From: Argentina anserina
Taxonomy: Eukaryota > Streptophyta > Magnoliopsida > Rosales > Rosaceae
DNA: 64,000 bases
NCBI RefSeq assembly: GCF_933775445.1
Contig: NC_065877.1
Coordinates: 22,630,001-22,694,000, forward strand
Reading direction: 5' to 3'
The notes under the pieces are model-generated. The model was not told the DNA's origin. It did not search any database and saw only the letters and a list, made by a program, of their open reading frames with translations. This document shows, piece after piece, positions 1-12,700 of the stretch (positions are counted from its first letter, which is position 1; every line of letters starts with the position of its first letter). Both the position numbers and the translations under genes were made by a program.

Positions 1-579
1 GATTTTTGAAAATATTAATAGCACTTGTATTATCACATAATACAACAAACTTTCCTTACGGAATACCATAATCCTTAAGCATATTTTTCAACCAAAGCAT
101 TTGTGTACAACAACTACATGGATCAACATATTCAACTTCTGTTATAGACAATGAGTGCAGATTTGTTTCTAACTATGTCATGCAACTAAATTCTTACCAA
201 CGAATACACAACCACCACTAGTACTTTTCCGATCTTGTAGATTACCTCTCCAATCAGCATCAGAATAACCTATAATTTCAACATTAGTTCCTTTAACTTT
301 CTCTTTAATAAAACTTACTAGAGCTTTGTTAATTTCCACATTTTCAGTGTCGAAACTTTCTGTGTTTTCTCCTTTGTGTGACGCAATTTCCATTGTCATT
401 CCTCTGGTCCGAACGCCTTCTCCAATGACATCTCTAGTTGAATGATCTTTTTGAACCTGTTTAAAAACTGTACAAAATTTTGTTGCAGGTTGTAAACTTT
501 TATCAACTTCTCTTGATCCTCCCTGTGACTGCACATTTGTATTATTAGTTCTTGGTAACCCATCATCAGATAATTCAGA
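1..579 (-). pseudogene. copia pre-RT hinge fused to RNase H remnant
   Basis: Directly after the gag stop, in the same frame, is a hinge of the kind that normally precedes reverse transcriptase (ending GVRTRGMTMEIAS). It jumps straight to RNase H (NVEIIGYSDADWRGNL, DRKSTSGGC). The first RNase H aspartate (YSDADW) is present. Beyond 178 the frame breaks: a TGA stands where a Trp is expected after NLVA, a TAG follows, a frame change is needed to pick up the EVEY segment, and there is another stop near 60. The whole RT domain is missing. It is a decayed deletion product that continues beyond the left edge of the window. Confidence 0.8.
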
Positions 580-2570
580 CTAATCCACATAATGATCAGC
601 AGTTACATTTATAGAGTCAATTACAGTTCTAGTTTCTTTATCATCAGATTCATAATCTATATCAATACAACATAGATTACAATAAGCTTCTATGTGACTT
701 TGGTCTTCTTTTTTCCTCCAGACTTTCTTACCTGGATATCTCTGAGTCTTTTTCACATCATGCTTAGTTTCTTTATAAGATTTAGATAAACCAACAAAGT
801 GAGAAATATCACGTAAAAACTGACCATGTTGTTCCAACTTACTTCGAATATCTTTAATATCTTTCTCATATATGTCATTCGACTTGATCACTTTTGAATT
901 GAAAGAAGTCTGAATATTCTCAGTTTTTTCATGTTCTCCAATATATGTGTCACTTGCCTTTGAACCTGTTTGTTCCCGAACAAAGTTAGTAGAGAAATTA
1001 AAATTTCTATTTGAGCTAGACTTACCAGTATATCCAAGTCCGGTTCTATCATTGTAGCTCTTCCCTGAACTCAAAATGTCAGATAACGATTTCGAACTAT
1101 TTTGAAATTTTCCAACCTTGTTATCTGTTCCATCAAGCAAATTCTGCAACTTGCTAAGTTTAGAGTTTAATAAATCAATTAGATTGTCTTTTTCGATTAC
1201 CTCATCCTGGAGCATTTGAATCTTTGCTAGAAGCCATTTTCTTTCAAGCACATGATCACCATTGTCACTTTTCTTTCTTAGGTTCAGTTTCTCCACTTCC
1301 CATTCCATTTTTTCACCTTCCAGCTTCTCCACTTGTTGCTTTAATAGAATATTCTTTTCTGAAATTTTCTCAGCAGCCTTGATAACTTTTGCTTGATATT
1401 CAAACATCTCATTATCCTCATAGCTGTTTTCTCCATCTTCTTCTTGATCCTCTTCATGCTCAGTTTTTGAACCTGCATAATCTAAAGAGAAAGAAGACAC
1501 AAGAGCAAAAATTTTGTCCCTTTTTAGGTAACTATCATCATCATCACTCCAAGAGGACTTGTAAGCCTTATTACCTGAATCAAATTTCTTATTTCCACAG
1601 TTAGTAGCAACGTGGCCAATGCCACCACAAGTATAACACTTCTTATTATTATTACTACTATTTCCATACTCATACTTCTTTTGTGAGTAATTATCTTTAC
1701 GTTTCTCAAAACGCCTATTATTTCTATTAAAATTCCTCCTAGAATTCTGATTATTTTGTTCATTTGAATTTGACTTTCTCTGACTCAAAAATTTCTCAAA
1801 TTCCAAAATCAACTGTTCATTATTTTCAGCTTCCTCATAGCTTGATTTAGGATTTTTTGTAACACTTAAAGCAATATTTTTAGAATTCATACCTTTCGGT
1901 CTTTCATCCTCTTCAAGCTCCATCTCCCAAGCCTTCAGGTTTCCAATCAACAAGTCCACAGAATATGTGTTGAGATTATATTGTTCTTGAATTGTTGTCT
2001 TTTTCATCCTGTAAGACTTTGGAAGAGACCGTAATATTTTTCTTACAATATCAGATTCTTGTAACGGTCTTCCAAGGCTTTCACATAAACTAGAGAGATC
2101 AGTAAAACGACTATAAAAATCATCAATAGTTTCATCATCTCTCATTTTTAAAGCATCGATTTCAGAATAATATTGTTGTAATCTTTGTTCTTTTACAATA
2201 TCATTACCTTCATTTAAAACACAAAGTTTATCACAAACCTGTTTGGCTGTAACGCAATTCTGAACTATTTTCCTTTCATTGACGCATATAGAGCATTAAG
2301 AGCCTTGTGATTTCCTTCACTAGCCTTAATCTCTTTTTCAGTCCACTCATCTTCATCTTTTAATTCACCAGTGGATGTCCCCTCAGTACCTTTTGAATTA
2401 ACATCTTTCATTTGAGGTTTCCATCCACGTTCAACGCTTCTCCATGCATGAAAATCAATACCATATATAAAGGATCTCATTTGAAGCTTCCATTGAGCGA
2501 AATCCATACTGTAGAGCATGAGTGGTTGATTCAATCCTTGACGTTCCATCTTTAATCCCACAGATCTCAC
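580..2570 (-). pseudogene. copia gag (UBN2-type) with CCHC zinc knuckle and coiled coil
   Basis: Gag of a Ty1/copia element, which would form the virus-like particle. The N-terminal part (2570-2265) has the typical start with MDFAQWKLQMRSFIYG. The frame shifts once near 2258-2268, and a long open frame then runs to 580. It contains the UBN2-like helical region (SRFTDLSSLCESLGRP), a zinc knuckle CYTCGGIGHVATNC (CX2CX4HX4C, near 1600-1640), an acidic linker and a heptad-like segment (KISEKNILLKQQVEKLEGEK) near 1290-1380. The C-terminal half after the knuckle is unusually long for copia gag. The frame ends in TAG at 580-582, but the same frame stays open beyond it into the RNase H piece. Broken by the frameshift, so not functional as it stands. 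Confidence 0.85.
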
Positions 2571-2589
2571 TAAGTACGTCTAGTGACAT

Positions 2590-2601
2590 GCTTTGGTACC
2601 A
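2590..2601 (-). other. Primer binding site (initiator tRNA-Met type) of the copia element
   Basis: The minus strand reads TGGTACCAAAGC, close to the TGGTATCAGAGC that plant copia elements use to pair with initiator tRNA-Met. It lies two bases inside the LTR end, which fixes both the LTR boundary and the orientation. Confidence 0.75.
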
Positions 2602-2603
2602 AT

Positions 2604-3440
2604 TGAAAATACAAGATAGAACAATAACAAGTAATAGCAGCGGAATATGTAGAAGAATTTTACTTTTCTATTGAATAAACGATATTACAATGATTACACC
2701 TTAATCAATAATAATGTTATTCTCAAAAGTAAAAATACTTCTTACTTGATAATCACAATCAAGTATTGAAACAACCTCACTAAGACTGTTGCTTCAAGTG
2801 TTGATACAACCTCACTAAAATCGTTGTAGACATACGGATGATCAACCTAGCACGTTGATGTTGATGTTGCCACTAAGGTCTTCAATGGAGTCACACAGAT
2901 CTCCTAGCACTAAGCTCTCATTTTTGTGAATTTTCTTCTCTTTGGTTTCACCTTCTTTCTCCTCTCTTTTTTCTTGTTCGTGTATCTCCTAGAGGCCACC
3001 CAACCTACTGCCTATATACATCATATATATAGCAGCCACATGTATTCCCTAACCCTAAGAATTAAACCTAACTTCCCTTCCTAATACATCTCACATAGAA
3101 AAGGAAAAAAATCCATATGAATATGGAATACACCTTTTATTTTGAATCATTTTCTATAACAATTCCCAAACATCATTTAACTAAATATATATTCCCAAAT
3201 ATATATCAATCTACCCATAATCAAATCGGTGGAGACTTATTTGGTAGGAAAAACAAACCATAATCTTTTCCTAGTCCAATTAGGAAACAACTTCAATTCT
3301 CCTTTTGCATATCAAATCTTCATGACTTGTCCTCCACATTTTTGGATCTTCATCAACTATATGGAGACCAATATATGTACCTTCATAAACCTTATACTGT
3401 TCCATTCTGAACTGCCTGACTGTAAGCGTAGAATGACCCT
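2604..3440 (-). repeat. LTR of the copia element (outer end approximate)
   Basis: This stretch between the PBS and the LINE coding remnant has no open frame. Its inner end is CA on minus. It contains a TATA-like region (GCCTATATAC and ATATATAG, 3013-3036). No partner LTR is in the window, so the outer end is inferred only from the point where LINE coding similarity stops. Confidence 0.6.
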
Positions 3441-5760
3441 CGGCACATAAAATAAAGATGTATGGAGAGAGAGGATCTCCATGTCGGATACCTCTGGAAG
3501 GCACTATAGGATCAGTTGGGTTACCTTGAATCAGAATGGAATAAGAAACCGTGGAGATACATCGCATAACCATTTGAATCCAGGCCTCCGTGAAACCCAA
3601 CTTCTGAAAGATAGCATAGATATATGGCCATTCAAGTCCATCATAAGCTTCACTAATGTCAAGCTTGAGAGAGAAGAAACCTGTTGTTGTTGACTTAAGC
3701 TTATACATAAAGTGAGCAACTTCTGTAGCCACCAGTGTATTATCAGAGGTCAATCGTCCAGGGACATACGCACTTTGCAGAGGAGAGATAACATAAGATA
3801 AACAACCTTCAATTTGCTTTCACTTTAGAGCTAATGCGACAAATAACATTACACAAGGCAAGTGGACGAAAGTGGGAAGTATGCTTAGGATCTTTTATTT
3901 TGGGAATGAGACCATAAGAAAGTATGATTTTCCGCCTCCCATGTCTTGCCATATTGAAGAAAATCCCTCACTGCGCGACACACATCAAGCTTAATAATAT
4001 CCCAATATTTTGGAAGAAGAAAGGTGACATGCCATCCGGTCCTGGATTCTTAGAAGGATGCATTTGAAATAGGGCCGTTCTAATCTCTTCGTCAGTGTAG
4101 AGCTTCATCAGATCCTCATTCATGTCTTGAGAAACTTTACTCGGGGTAGCAGCAATAACTTGCTCAATGGCATCACAATTTCTACTTTCAGAGGAAAACA
4201 CTGAAGTGAAATACTTCATAGCTAATTCCTTAATATCTGCTGGCTCCGTGCACCACTCATCTTGCTCATTCATGAGCCCCTTGATAGTATTTCGACTTCT
4301 ACGATTACTAGCTTTTCGATGAAAGGCAGAGTTACGATCACCCTCCTTCAACCATAACACTCGAGAGCGTTGTCTCCAGTATTTCTCCTCCTGAGTTAAC
4401 CACTGACTAAGCTTAACATGCAAATCACGCTGAATTCCGTACTCCTCCGTAGAGTAAGGAAGTTTCATAATGTCACTGAGTTTCCTCTGAATCTCCTTTA
4501 TCTCAATACTTGGCCGTTTGAAAACACTTTCATTCCACGCAGTGAGTTTGGCACTTGTACCCTGGATTTTTCGAGCAAGCTGAACCATACCATTGCCATC
4601 ATGCAGCTTATCCCATTCTTGCTTGATGATTTCACCACACTCAGGGTTCTCATGCCATATCTCCTCAAAACGAAAAAGTTTTTCCTTACGATGTCCTACT
4701 CTTGTCTCTGGACTGACCTCAATACACAAAGGGCAATGGTCTGATTCAGAGGGGTCAAGCATAATCACTCTACTAAAAGGGAAACACATATGCCACAGTG
4801 CAGATTGAAAACTGCGATCAAGTCGTTCCTTCGTAAACTTATTACTCCACGTAAATATGCTGCCCACAAAACCCATATCAATGAGTCCTGCGTCAGTCAT
4901 GGTTGTAAGAAAGTCATGCACAGGCCCTGGAGCACGCCGAGATCCCCCAGACTTATCTGCATTTGACAAAATCTCATTAAAGTCACCTGCCATAAGCCAT
5001 GGGAGCGTACAATCCTCCTCAGCAAGGGCACGAATTAAATTCCATGTTCTAACTCTGTCCCCTCTATTAGCATAACCATAGATCCCTGTAAATCTCCAAA
5101 TATCATGTTCTCCTGGGATACAAATTTCTACGTCAATGTGATGTGCTGAAATTGAACGTGGGTGAACATGAGTCTCACTATTCCAAAGCAACCAGTCCCT
5201 GAGAATTTTCCAAAGCAGAAATATGAAAATAATAATAATAAAAAGGACGTATTGGTTCACGTAAGAATGCGCGTAGAATACCAAAGAATCAGACAAGGAA
5301 AGAGGGGGTAGATCTCGTTGACTTATATTTATGAGATGATAAAATATGGCAAAACCTGAAAGCTACGACCTTAGAAACTTAGAAATGGAGAACTTCTGAA
5401 TTTTGAATAGTCTTCAAGATCCTCTGTTTCCATTTCTTTGACTAGTACTGATTCGATTGATGGGCGATAGAGTGGGAACCCCTCTCTTTATCTTTATTTG
5501 GGCAGTACCTTGCTCCTTATACAGGAGCAGCCGTCGTCTTGACAAGGAAATCCTTAAAACCAATGTAATATCGAATAACCTCCTTAGAGGCTAGGGTTTC
5601 AGCCAGGAAAATCAAACATGGCCGCTTAGCTTGAATAAGGGTAAGGAGAGCCCTCTGAGTTTCAGTGTTGGAGGCTCCTCTGCAGTTCCACACGATGATG
5701 TTACCTTGTAGCATGATGCTACGATACACTGCGGCACACAGTTGCCTCCACGCGACCAAC
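3440..5760 (-). mobile_element. LINE (non-LTR) retrotransposon fragment: endonuclease + partial reverse transcriptase
   Basis: Minus-strand pieces follow LINE order. 5759-5517 is the N-terminal part of an APE-type endonuclease (IIVWNCRGA, LIFLAET). 5296-3968 holds the rest of the endonuclease (GIYGYANRGDR, MAGDFNEIL, FTWSNK, SDHCPLCIE), the linker and the RT start (SKNPGPDGMSPFFFQ). 3753-3440 holds RT motif A (LKLDISEAYDGLEW) and the RHGDPLSPYIF block. The FADD/YADD catalytic motif and all later domains are missing: the frame passes into unrelated sequence straight after ILCAE. Several frames are needed, and part of the endonuclease between 5517 and about 5220 is replaced by unrelated sequence. 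An inactive fragment. Confidence 0.88.
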
Positions 5761-6240
5761 GACGGTGCCTGCTAGGTTTTTTTTTCAATTAGTGTTGGAG
5801 TTCTTGACGGAAAATGCATAAATCAAATCAAATTATAAGATGATCATCACATTTAATTAGAAATTACAAAAAGGTGAACAAACTTCAAACAAAATTAGAG
5901 AAAAAAAATCATTTTTTAATATTTTCCAGATTATTTTATATTTTCTCACTTTGTTTCTTCTTCTATTTCAGCTATAACTTTATTGTCTGACGATGAATTT
6001 GAGCGTGGTTGGTACCATTAGAAAGATTTATCTTTCCTCTTTCATTTGATGTCATACCCACTCCGAACCGATCATCGTACAAGACATAGAAACCCTCGCA
6101 AGGGACTGCTACCATCCATGGCGGTGCTCCAAGCTTTTCCGGTGAAACTGGAGCCAAAGGCTCCATAAATCTAACTATTCTCTTGATTCTTAACACATTC
6201 ATACCAATCTTATTTGAATTTTAACATAATTCATAGATTT
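5761..6240. other. Intergenic, no recognised gene
   Basis: AT-rich sequence just upstream of the LINE fragment, with a T-run at 5772-5780. An open frame on minus (6202-5972) contains a plausible segment (PEKLGAPPWMVAVPCEGFYV) that I do not recognise. It has no clear splice sites or partner exons, so I do not call it a gene. Confidence 0.4.
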
Positions 6241-6867
6241 ACAAATTTCTCTTGGCATGTCACACCACCATCACACTAGGTGTCACACTGGTAGCTACAA
6301 TATCAACATTGTGACTGTAATTGTATCTGGTAGTGTGACGACTTGTGTTTCTGGTAGTGTGACTATATTGTGACAAGAAAATGTGAAAAAAAAATGAAGA
6401 AGAAAAGAATGAGTAGAATTAACGAACATTTGTCTCACTTGCAATTACACCACCAGTCACGGTTGTCACACTGGTAGAATTAATGAACCCTTGTCACACT
6501 TGTAGTCACACCATCAGTCATAATTGTAGTCACACTGGTTGTTAAAATAACGACACAGTGACTATCACTATATTTGGTAGTGTGATTACTTGTGTATTTA
6601 GTAATGTGACTACCCGTGTATTTAGTAGTGTGATTATGTTGTAATAAGAAAATATATATATAAAAAAGAATGAGTAGAATTAACAAACTTTTGTATGTTG
6701 TTATGTGATCTTGAATTTCTCAAATCAACTATATGATCCACATATCGATTCTGACATTGTCACACTAGTAGCCACACTTGTAGTTACACTAGGAATCATC
6801 GGTAGTCACACTAGGCGTCACACCAATAGTTACACAACTTTTGTAACCGTTGTTAAGATTGAATTGC
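6241..6867. repeat. Degenerate GTGTGAC/GTCACAC repeat array, left part
   Basis: Many copies of GTCACAC and its complement GTGTGAC recur at short intervals in both orientations. About five units of 24-25 bp of the form GGTAGTGTGACnACTTGTGT occur at 6329-6375 and 6580-6655. A larger duplication is also visible: the segment ending AAGAATGAGTAGAATTAAC occurs near 6405 and again near 6665. Open frames here are only translations of the repeat. Confidence 0.75.
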
Positions 6868-6872
6868 ACATG
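6868..6872. repeat. Target site duplication ACATG (left) of gypsy element 1
   Basis: ACATG directly precedes the LTR at 6873 and is repeated directly after the other LTR at 14913-14917. A 5-bp duplication is what LTR-retrotransposon integrase produces. Confidence 0.9.
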
Positions 6873-9064
6873 TGATCGGTTCGATTACTCGAGATCAATA
6901 TTAACCCTGTAAGCATCGTTAGTAGTATAAAGCAAGAGGGTATCGTTCACAAACCGGGGATCCAACCAGGGTAAAGAATCACAAACATTTAACAACGAAT
7001 TCATAAGAGTTTAAAAGATTTGAGATATATTTCGGATCAAACATAAAATAAACCTAAACTAATATATACATGTGATCAACCAACCAACACATAAGAAATT
7101 ACCAAACAAATAACATAAGAACAAAGGTAACAAAATCTACTCTCAATCTTGTTCATGCCGTAAGTATCATAGTTCATCTTAAATTCGATCATGCATCAAG
7201 TTCCTACTTGGTTCCTAATACATAGATATTATTGAGCTCAACTACTTGTCTTGCTACGAAATCTAACATACCAATTCATCATGCAATTACGTATCACAAA
7301 GAGAAATCAATATGTTTAAAGCACTTATCCAATGTCGAACTTAAGATCATAATCGGTGGAGGAACACAAAGGGGACAAACAATTAATCAACTACTTGTAT
7401 CAAAATTGTTTTTAACTTTGAATGATTAACATATGCGACATCAACTACTTGTCTTAATCACACATGCAATATAAGAACACACCGAAAATGTATTAAGAAC
7501 ATAAATAAACAGAAACTCATGGCATAAAACCTAAAATCATTGAATAAAAATCGAAAACCTTAATTCATCATGTCATTCGAAAATTACAAATATCTCATAG
7601 ACAAGAATAAAAATAACTTTAACAAAACCTAAACATAAATCATCCAAGAACAAGAACATAAAAACCCAAAAACTTAACATGAAGATCAAAGAGTTACACT
7701 TTATAATTCTCCTCCCAAGGTTCCTTACAGAGGTAGCACGAGATCTTCAAGAGTATGGTATCCTAGGCTCCCAAGCTTTGGACAGAAAATATGGTGAAGG
7801 GTGGTGAATTCGGATTCAATGATGCTTGGTGAATGAAAGTGTTTGGGCAGAGCTTTGGCAAGTCTTGTGAGCAAGGTTGATGATGTGTTTCTGTGGAATT
7901 GAGGTGCTATATATAGAGGAAGAAACCCAAGGGAGGATGGCCACAAAGTCCACAAAGTTGAAACCAAATTGGTTGAGGTTTCCTAGATTCGGCAGATTTG
8001 ACCTTTGTCCCTTGTTGTGGCCATAACTTTCTCTAGAAAATAGATATTGAGATGATTCCAACTGGCAATTTCAACTAGACTTCCGTGGCTTTTCATCCAT
8101 ATAAGGTACATTTTCTCCATCATTTTGAGCTGTCCAGGGGAACCCGTCAAAGATGGATGATCTGCACTGCAGAATTCTGATTTCTATAAGGATTGCATAT
8201 CTTTTGCATTAATTACATATCTTCTTCCTCCTTTATTGCTGATTTCTTTTGCACAAATTTCTTCCTTTGAATTAGGGAGGCAGCAAAAGTCTTAATTGTT
8301 GCAGCCATGTTTGATTTTTCTTACCTCTCCTCATTAAATTTGCTGCATGCCTTCTTTGACTTTCTTGCCTCTTCTCATTTAATTTGCTGCATGCCTTCTT
8401 TGACATTCTTTGGTGCTGGGATTTATGGACATTCTGATATATATTTGTGCTCTATTTGCAGGAGGAACAAAGTCCCAAGTTTCCCTCATAGCCCTTGGAT
8501 CAAAAGCAAATCAATGGCTGAGATAATTCCGCCGAGTTCACTGGACCTCCGATCAATGATTCAGTCATATCTCTCTGTAGGAATACGATATTGATTTGAT
8601 TCCAAATCCTACAGAAACTAGACTCAAATACCTTTATTTCCATATAAAGTAGGTCTTCTAACTCGATCGGAGCTATCCAGGGGAGCCCGTCGAAGATGGA
8701 CTACGAATATTGACAGCATTTTGATTCTTGAATGGATTGGGCTTTTAAGTGTATTTTCTTCTCTTTCCTTGTGGAACTAGGATTGCTTTCCTTCTCCAAC
8801 ATGGATTTGTATTTCCTAATAAGAATAAGTATGTTAGAAACAAAGAAATACGAAAGGATGAATCCTACTCGAACAAGGAATCATATCTCAACAAGGATTA
8901 TTAACACTTAGCACGATTTCATCATCAATTCACTCATAATTGATATAATCTCTACCTAGACACTTATTCTTACAAAAGAAACTAAAACATACTAAATAAG
9001 AGGTAACAAAGAGTAAGAATAGGGCATAATCACATTAAGAACGTCACACTTTGTGCTCCTATCA
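6873..9064 (-). repeat. Element 1 LTR, left copy (3' LTR in element orientation)
   Basis: 2192 bp. On minus it starts TGATAGGAGCACAAAGTG and ends in CGATCA. A TATA box (CTATATATAG, 7917-7926) marks the likely promoter. It differs from the other copy by a G/A next to the end (6875), a one-base T deletion near 8055 and an A/G near 8141. The 95-codon plus-strand frame at 8307-8594 recurs in the other LTR and is not a gene. Confidence 0.92.
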
Positions 9065-9078
9065 ACAACCCCACACTT
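9065..9078 (-). other. Polypurine tract of element 1
   Basis: The minus strand reads AAGTGTGGGGTTGT immediately before the LTR start TGATAGG. GTGTGGGG-type tracts are usual in Athila/Tat gypsy elements. It primes plus-strand DNA synthesis. Confidence 0.75.
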
Positions 9079-12000
9079 AAGCTTTGCTAGTCCCTTAGCA
9101 AAAACTAGAAAAGGGAAACAAAAACATAAAACAAAAATCAAAACAACTAAACTAATGACTCAACTATAATGCCTTCAACATTTTGTCTCAAAGATCTTCA
9201 AACTCATAGCATCAAGAATAACACTTAATCGAAATAGATAGAATGAATTCAATGGTTAATAAACATGAGATCTCGCAAAACAAGTAAGACAATGCAGAAA
9301 ACATAGGTGATATTAAGCTCGACATGTTCAAAATAAGTTCAAATTCAACTCACAAGGGATATGCACTCCGAATCTTTTCTCTCAAGAACATGGCATATGC
9401 TTAAAAGCTTTTCACACATAAGAGTTAAGAACACATAGTGAATTCGAAAACCTCATGAAAGATACCAATCATATGCACAAATGAACCAAAACCATATGCT
9501 TACTCATGAAACAAACTCCACAGATCAAGAGCTACTCATTTTAAGAATCATGCGGATCTTTATAAAAGGTAGGCTTAGGCTCGGTAAGGATATCATTTTT
9601 CAGGGAAAAGGAATCACAAAGGTCATCCTTAAGACTTAGCAGAGCAATAATCATCCACCTTATGTCGCCATACTTCATAAAACAAGGGCCAATTTTCATC
9701 ATGTTGAACCCAATCTTCACTCTAAACATTGTGAAAATGGACAAAGGCTAAAGTACAACATTATTGAGCCTTCAACAAATACATCACAACTCCAAATTCA
9801 CAACAGAACATAGCTATGCCGTAACTTCTTACTTCTCTTTCTTTTTCTATCTTTTTTTTTTCTAACCGTGTATATATCTTTTTCTTTTCTTTTTCTCACA
9901 CGGCATCTTTCATTTTTTTCTTTTCACCATTTTCATACGGCACAAATAAATACATAGCATAACCCCACACTTGAATCGAATCATCACTCCATATTAACAT
10001 CAAATATTAGCTCTGCCAAGCCTCGAGAACAAGGTAGAGATATAACTATACTAAGCAAGGATATTAACATGTTGGTGATGAATAAAAGGTTTAACGTAGG
10101 CTCAAATGGGTTAATACTAAGGTGTCCCAAGCAGGGTACAAATAAGGCATACGACTTTTTGGTTTAAGTGGTGGAATCCTAAAAAGATCCAACAATCCTT
10201 TTCAAAATCAGAGTATATTATGATAAAAGTTTTGAAAGTTTCACAAAGTAAGTTCTAGCATTCTCTAGTTCATTGCAATTCTATGGCATATGAATTGATC
10301 AAAATAGATGTAATGAGGTTATATAGCCAAGAAACGATAGATTAAACTCTCCAAACAAAGGCACATATATGGCTCGAAACTCACATAGGTTACATGAATT
10401 CAAACAAGTAAGGAACATGTTCATTTTGTACCTAAGTTTCAAAATCCTCATCTACTACATGTTCGTACAAAATCTACACATTGATTAACCATCAAATTGC
10501 TATTAAGTTCAATTTCCAATCTTGTGATCATCTTTCAACCAATCATTCAAAGATCAACTCATCCTAGACAGTTAAAGGCATACCTAAGACTCAAATAAAA
10601 AACAAAAACAAAACAAAAAAAACAAATTCAAAAAAACTTTTTTTTTTAATTTTATGATTTTAACATGTAAACCTTCCCCCACACTCGAATCATGCATTGT
10701 CCTCAATGAATGTCAAAATAAATAATGCAATGAAAGACTCATAGTGGAAGGAAACAAAGACACAAAAATAAAAACAGGAGAAAAAGATGAGAAATGCTCC
10801 CCCATGACACGGTTCAACAGCTTGCATTCCATGCTTCATAACGTTTGAAAATAATCTTCGATCAGTAGGACAACAGTGGGAATTGAAAGCTGATATTTCT
10901 AGCTTTCCAAGTATATAAAGTACGTTCGCTAACTCCAAATGAGGAGAAAGTTATGCCCCTGCAAATTTGTCACGTAAAACAAGTTCATAGAATCAAAAAC
11001 TGGAATGACCTTTACCTCTTTGTACCTGAATTCCATTAATTTAAACAGCTGGAATGGAAACGTGGCCTGAATAAAAGTTGAAGATAACACAACAAGCTTT
11101 CAATCTATATATGGCACAACTGCCCAGTTAGGCCGAAAGTGCTCGCTGTTTTGCTGTTTCCGGACTGCAACTGCACGAGTTCTGAATTTCTAACACAACC
11201 TTGCTGCCTTCAAATTGCAACTGGGAATGATGTAGACCTCTAAATCCAGTTTTGTAAAAAGCTACAGAAACTAGACTCAAAGACCTTTGTTTCCATATAA
11301 AGCACATCTTCCAACGCCCTATGAGCTGGGAGATACAGTATGCCGAAGTCGACGGACTGTTTCTGCCAGATTCTGTTGAACGAAAATGTTTTGCTCCTCT
11401 TCACGTTTTCTCGAAAACTAACCTACACACGCACAAAACAAATCAAAAAGAAAAAAAAACAATAAAACAATAACCAAAGAAAATAATAAATATAAAAGAA
11501 AACATATTGGGTTGCCTCCCAACAAGCGCTTAAGTTTAAAGTCTAATAGCTTAGACTGAGTTTTCCTTTCAATCATTTTGTAGGTGACATATTATGGGGT
11601 TTCTCTTCCGCCATTTTGTTGTCCAACCTTGTAGTATATTCTCGAGCTCATTGTTGGTCACTTCACTATAAACCTGTAGAATCTTAATTAAAATCATTAG
11701 TTAAAGTGGGAACCTACCGAACATAACATAGGACACGTGGTCCTTAAGAGACTTTGTTCCTCCTGCATATGATATTCTGTGGAATTTAAAATGCAACATG
11801 AACGAGATGCAAAATGAATGCAATTAGAATAAATAATGAAGATGCAATGCAAAAGTTAGAGAATAACAATTAGGAAGTCATTGATATATACAAGTCACAC
11901 ACATGTCAAAAGTCATTAAATTATAATAAGCACATGTTAAGGGAAAAAAACTAGCTTAACAACTAATCCAACAAATTGTCAAATCTTATGTCTAAGTTCG

Positions 12001-12700
12001 TTTTAATTTCTCAACTTAAAAACCTAAGAAAGTACACACAATTATAATTATTATATGTTACAACAAAATAAGATAAGGATTCACAAGTTAGTTCTTTAAG
12101 TTTACAAAGTTCACACAATTCACAAGTTCTTTTTGCTATTTCAATGATTGAATGAACGACTGATTCTAAGTTGTAAACCGAGGTGGACGTGCGGCCTAAG
12201 TATGAATGTCTAGACACAAGATCAAGTCTTTGTTTCAGAAGACCGTATAGCTCAATTAGAGATAGTCAACATGGTAGGACTCATTTGTTGAACTACGGAG
12301 AGCGAACTCCCTATCGACTCCATCACCGAGATGTATGTCAGTCAATAGTTCTCTGAGATCCAATTTTGGTCCCATGCACCAGGGTAATAAAAGAGCATGC
12401 CTCTTACTCAGCTGGACTTAAACTTGGGTGTTAGACAATTCTCCAAGTGTTAATAAAAGCCGCCCTCAACCTCATGCAAAAACTTTGGAAGAAAACATGA
12501 GGGGTTGAGGCTAATATTAACAAAAGGGACTTTACCTATTCCGTTCGATTTACAACCTACAACAATCATTCATTAATCAAAAAAAATAACAACCTAAGAT
12601 AAAATTAGTATATATTAGAACAAAGTAAGAAAAACATATACAAATTTACAATATGAACAGTGAATTCGAAATTAAAATATTGGGATCCATAACGATGGAT
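9079..12700 (-). other. Non-coding interior of element 1
   Basis: About 3.6 kb without a retrotransposon frame. Blocks at 9065-9110, 9480-9760, 10010-10200 and 11512-11560 resemble, in the same order, the non-coding region between pol and the LTR of element 2 (24669-26455). The shared GGGTTGCCTCCCA block at 11512 sits where the end of pol lies in element 2, so sequence from about 11570 to 12700 probably corresponds to the leader between PBS and gag. An A/T-rich run lies at 10600-10655. A diverged motif that also occurs in the LTRs recurs at 10840-11400. Confidence 0.7.

Larger units (their letters stand above)
1..3440 (-). mobile_element. Ty1/copia deletion derivative (gag, RNase H remnant, PBS, one LTR)
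   Basis: On the minus strand the order is LTR (about 3440 to 2604), PBS (2601-2590), gag (2570-580) and an RNase H piece (579-1) that runs off the window. Protease, integrase and most of reverse transcriptase are absent between gag and RNase H. The LTR inner end is clear (TGAAAAT on plus at 2604, i.e. the LTR ends in CA on minus, two bases from the PBS). The outer end is not, because the second LTR lies beyond position 1; it must fall near 3430-3440, where LINE coding stops. A TATA-like stretch lies at about 3013-3036. The copia assignment is firm from the gag and RNase H motifs; the outer boundary is an estimate. Confidence 0.85.

Noticed and set aside
6480..6686. 68-codon Thr/His-rich frame
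   Set aside because: Translation of the GTGTGAC repeat array.
8307..8594. 95-codon plus-strand frame (also at 14155-14442), and 7232-7429, 7725-8061 with their duplicates
   Set aside because: They lie in the LTRs of element 1, occur twice because the LTRs do, run partly antisense to the element and resemble no protein.
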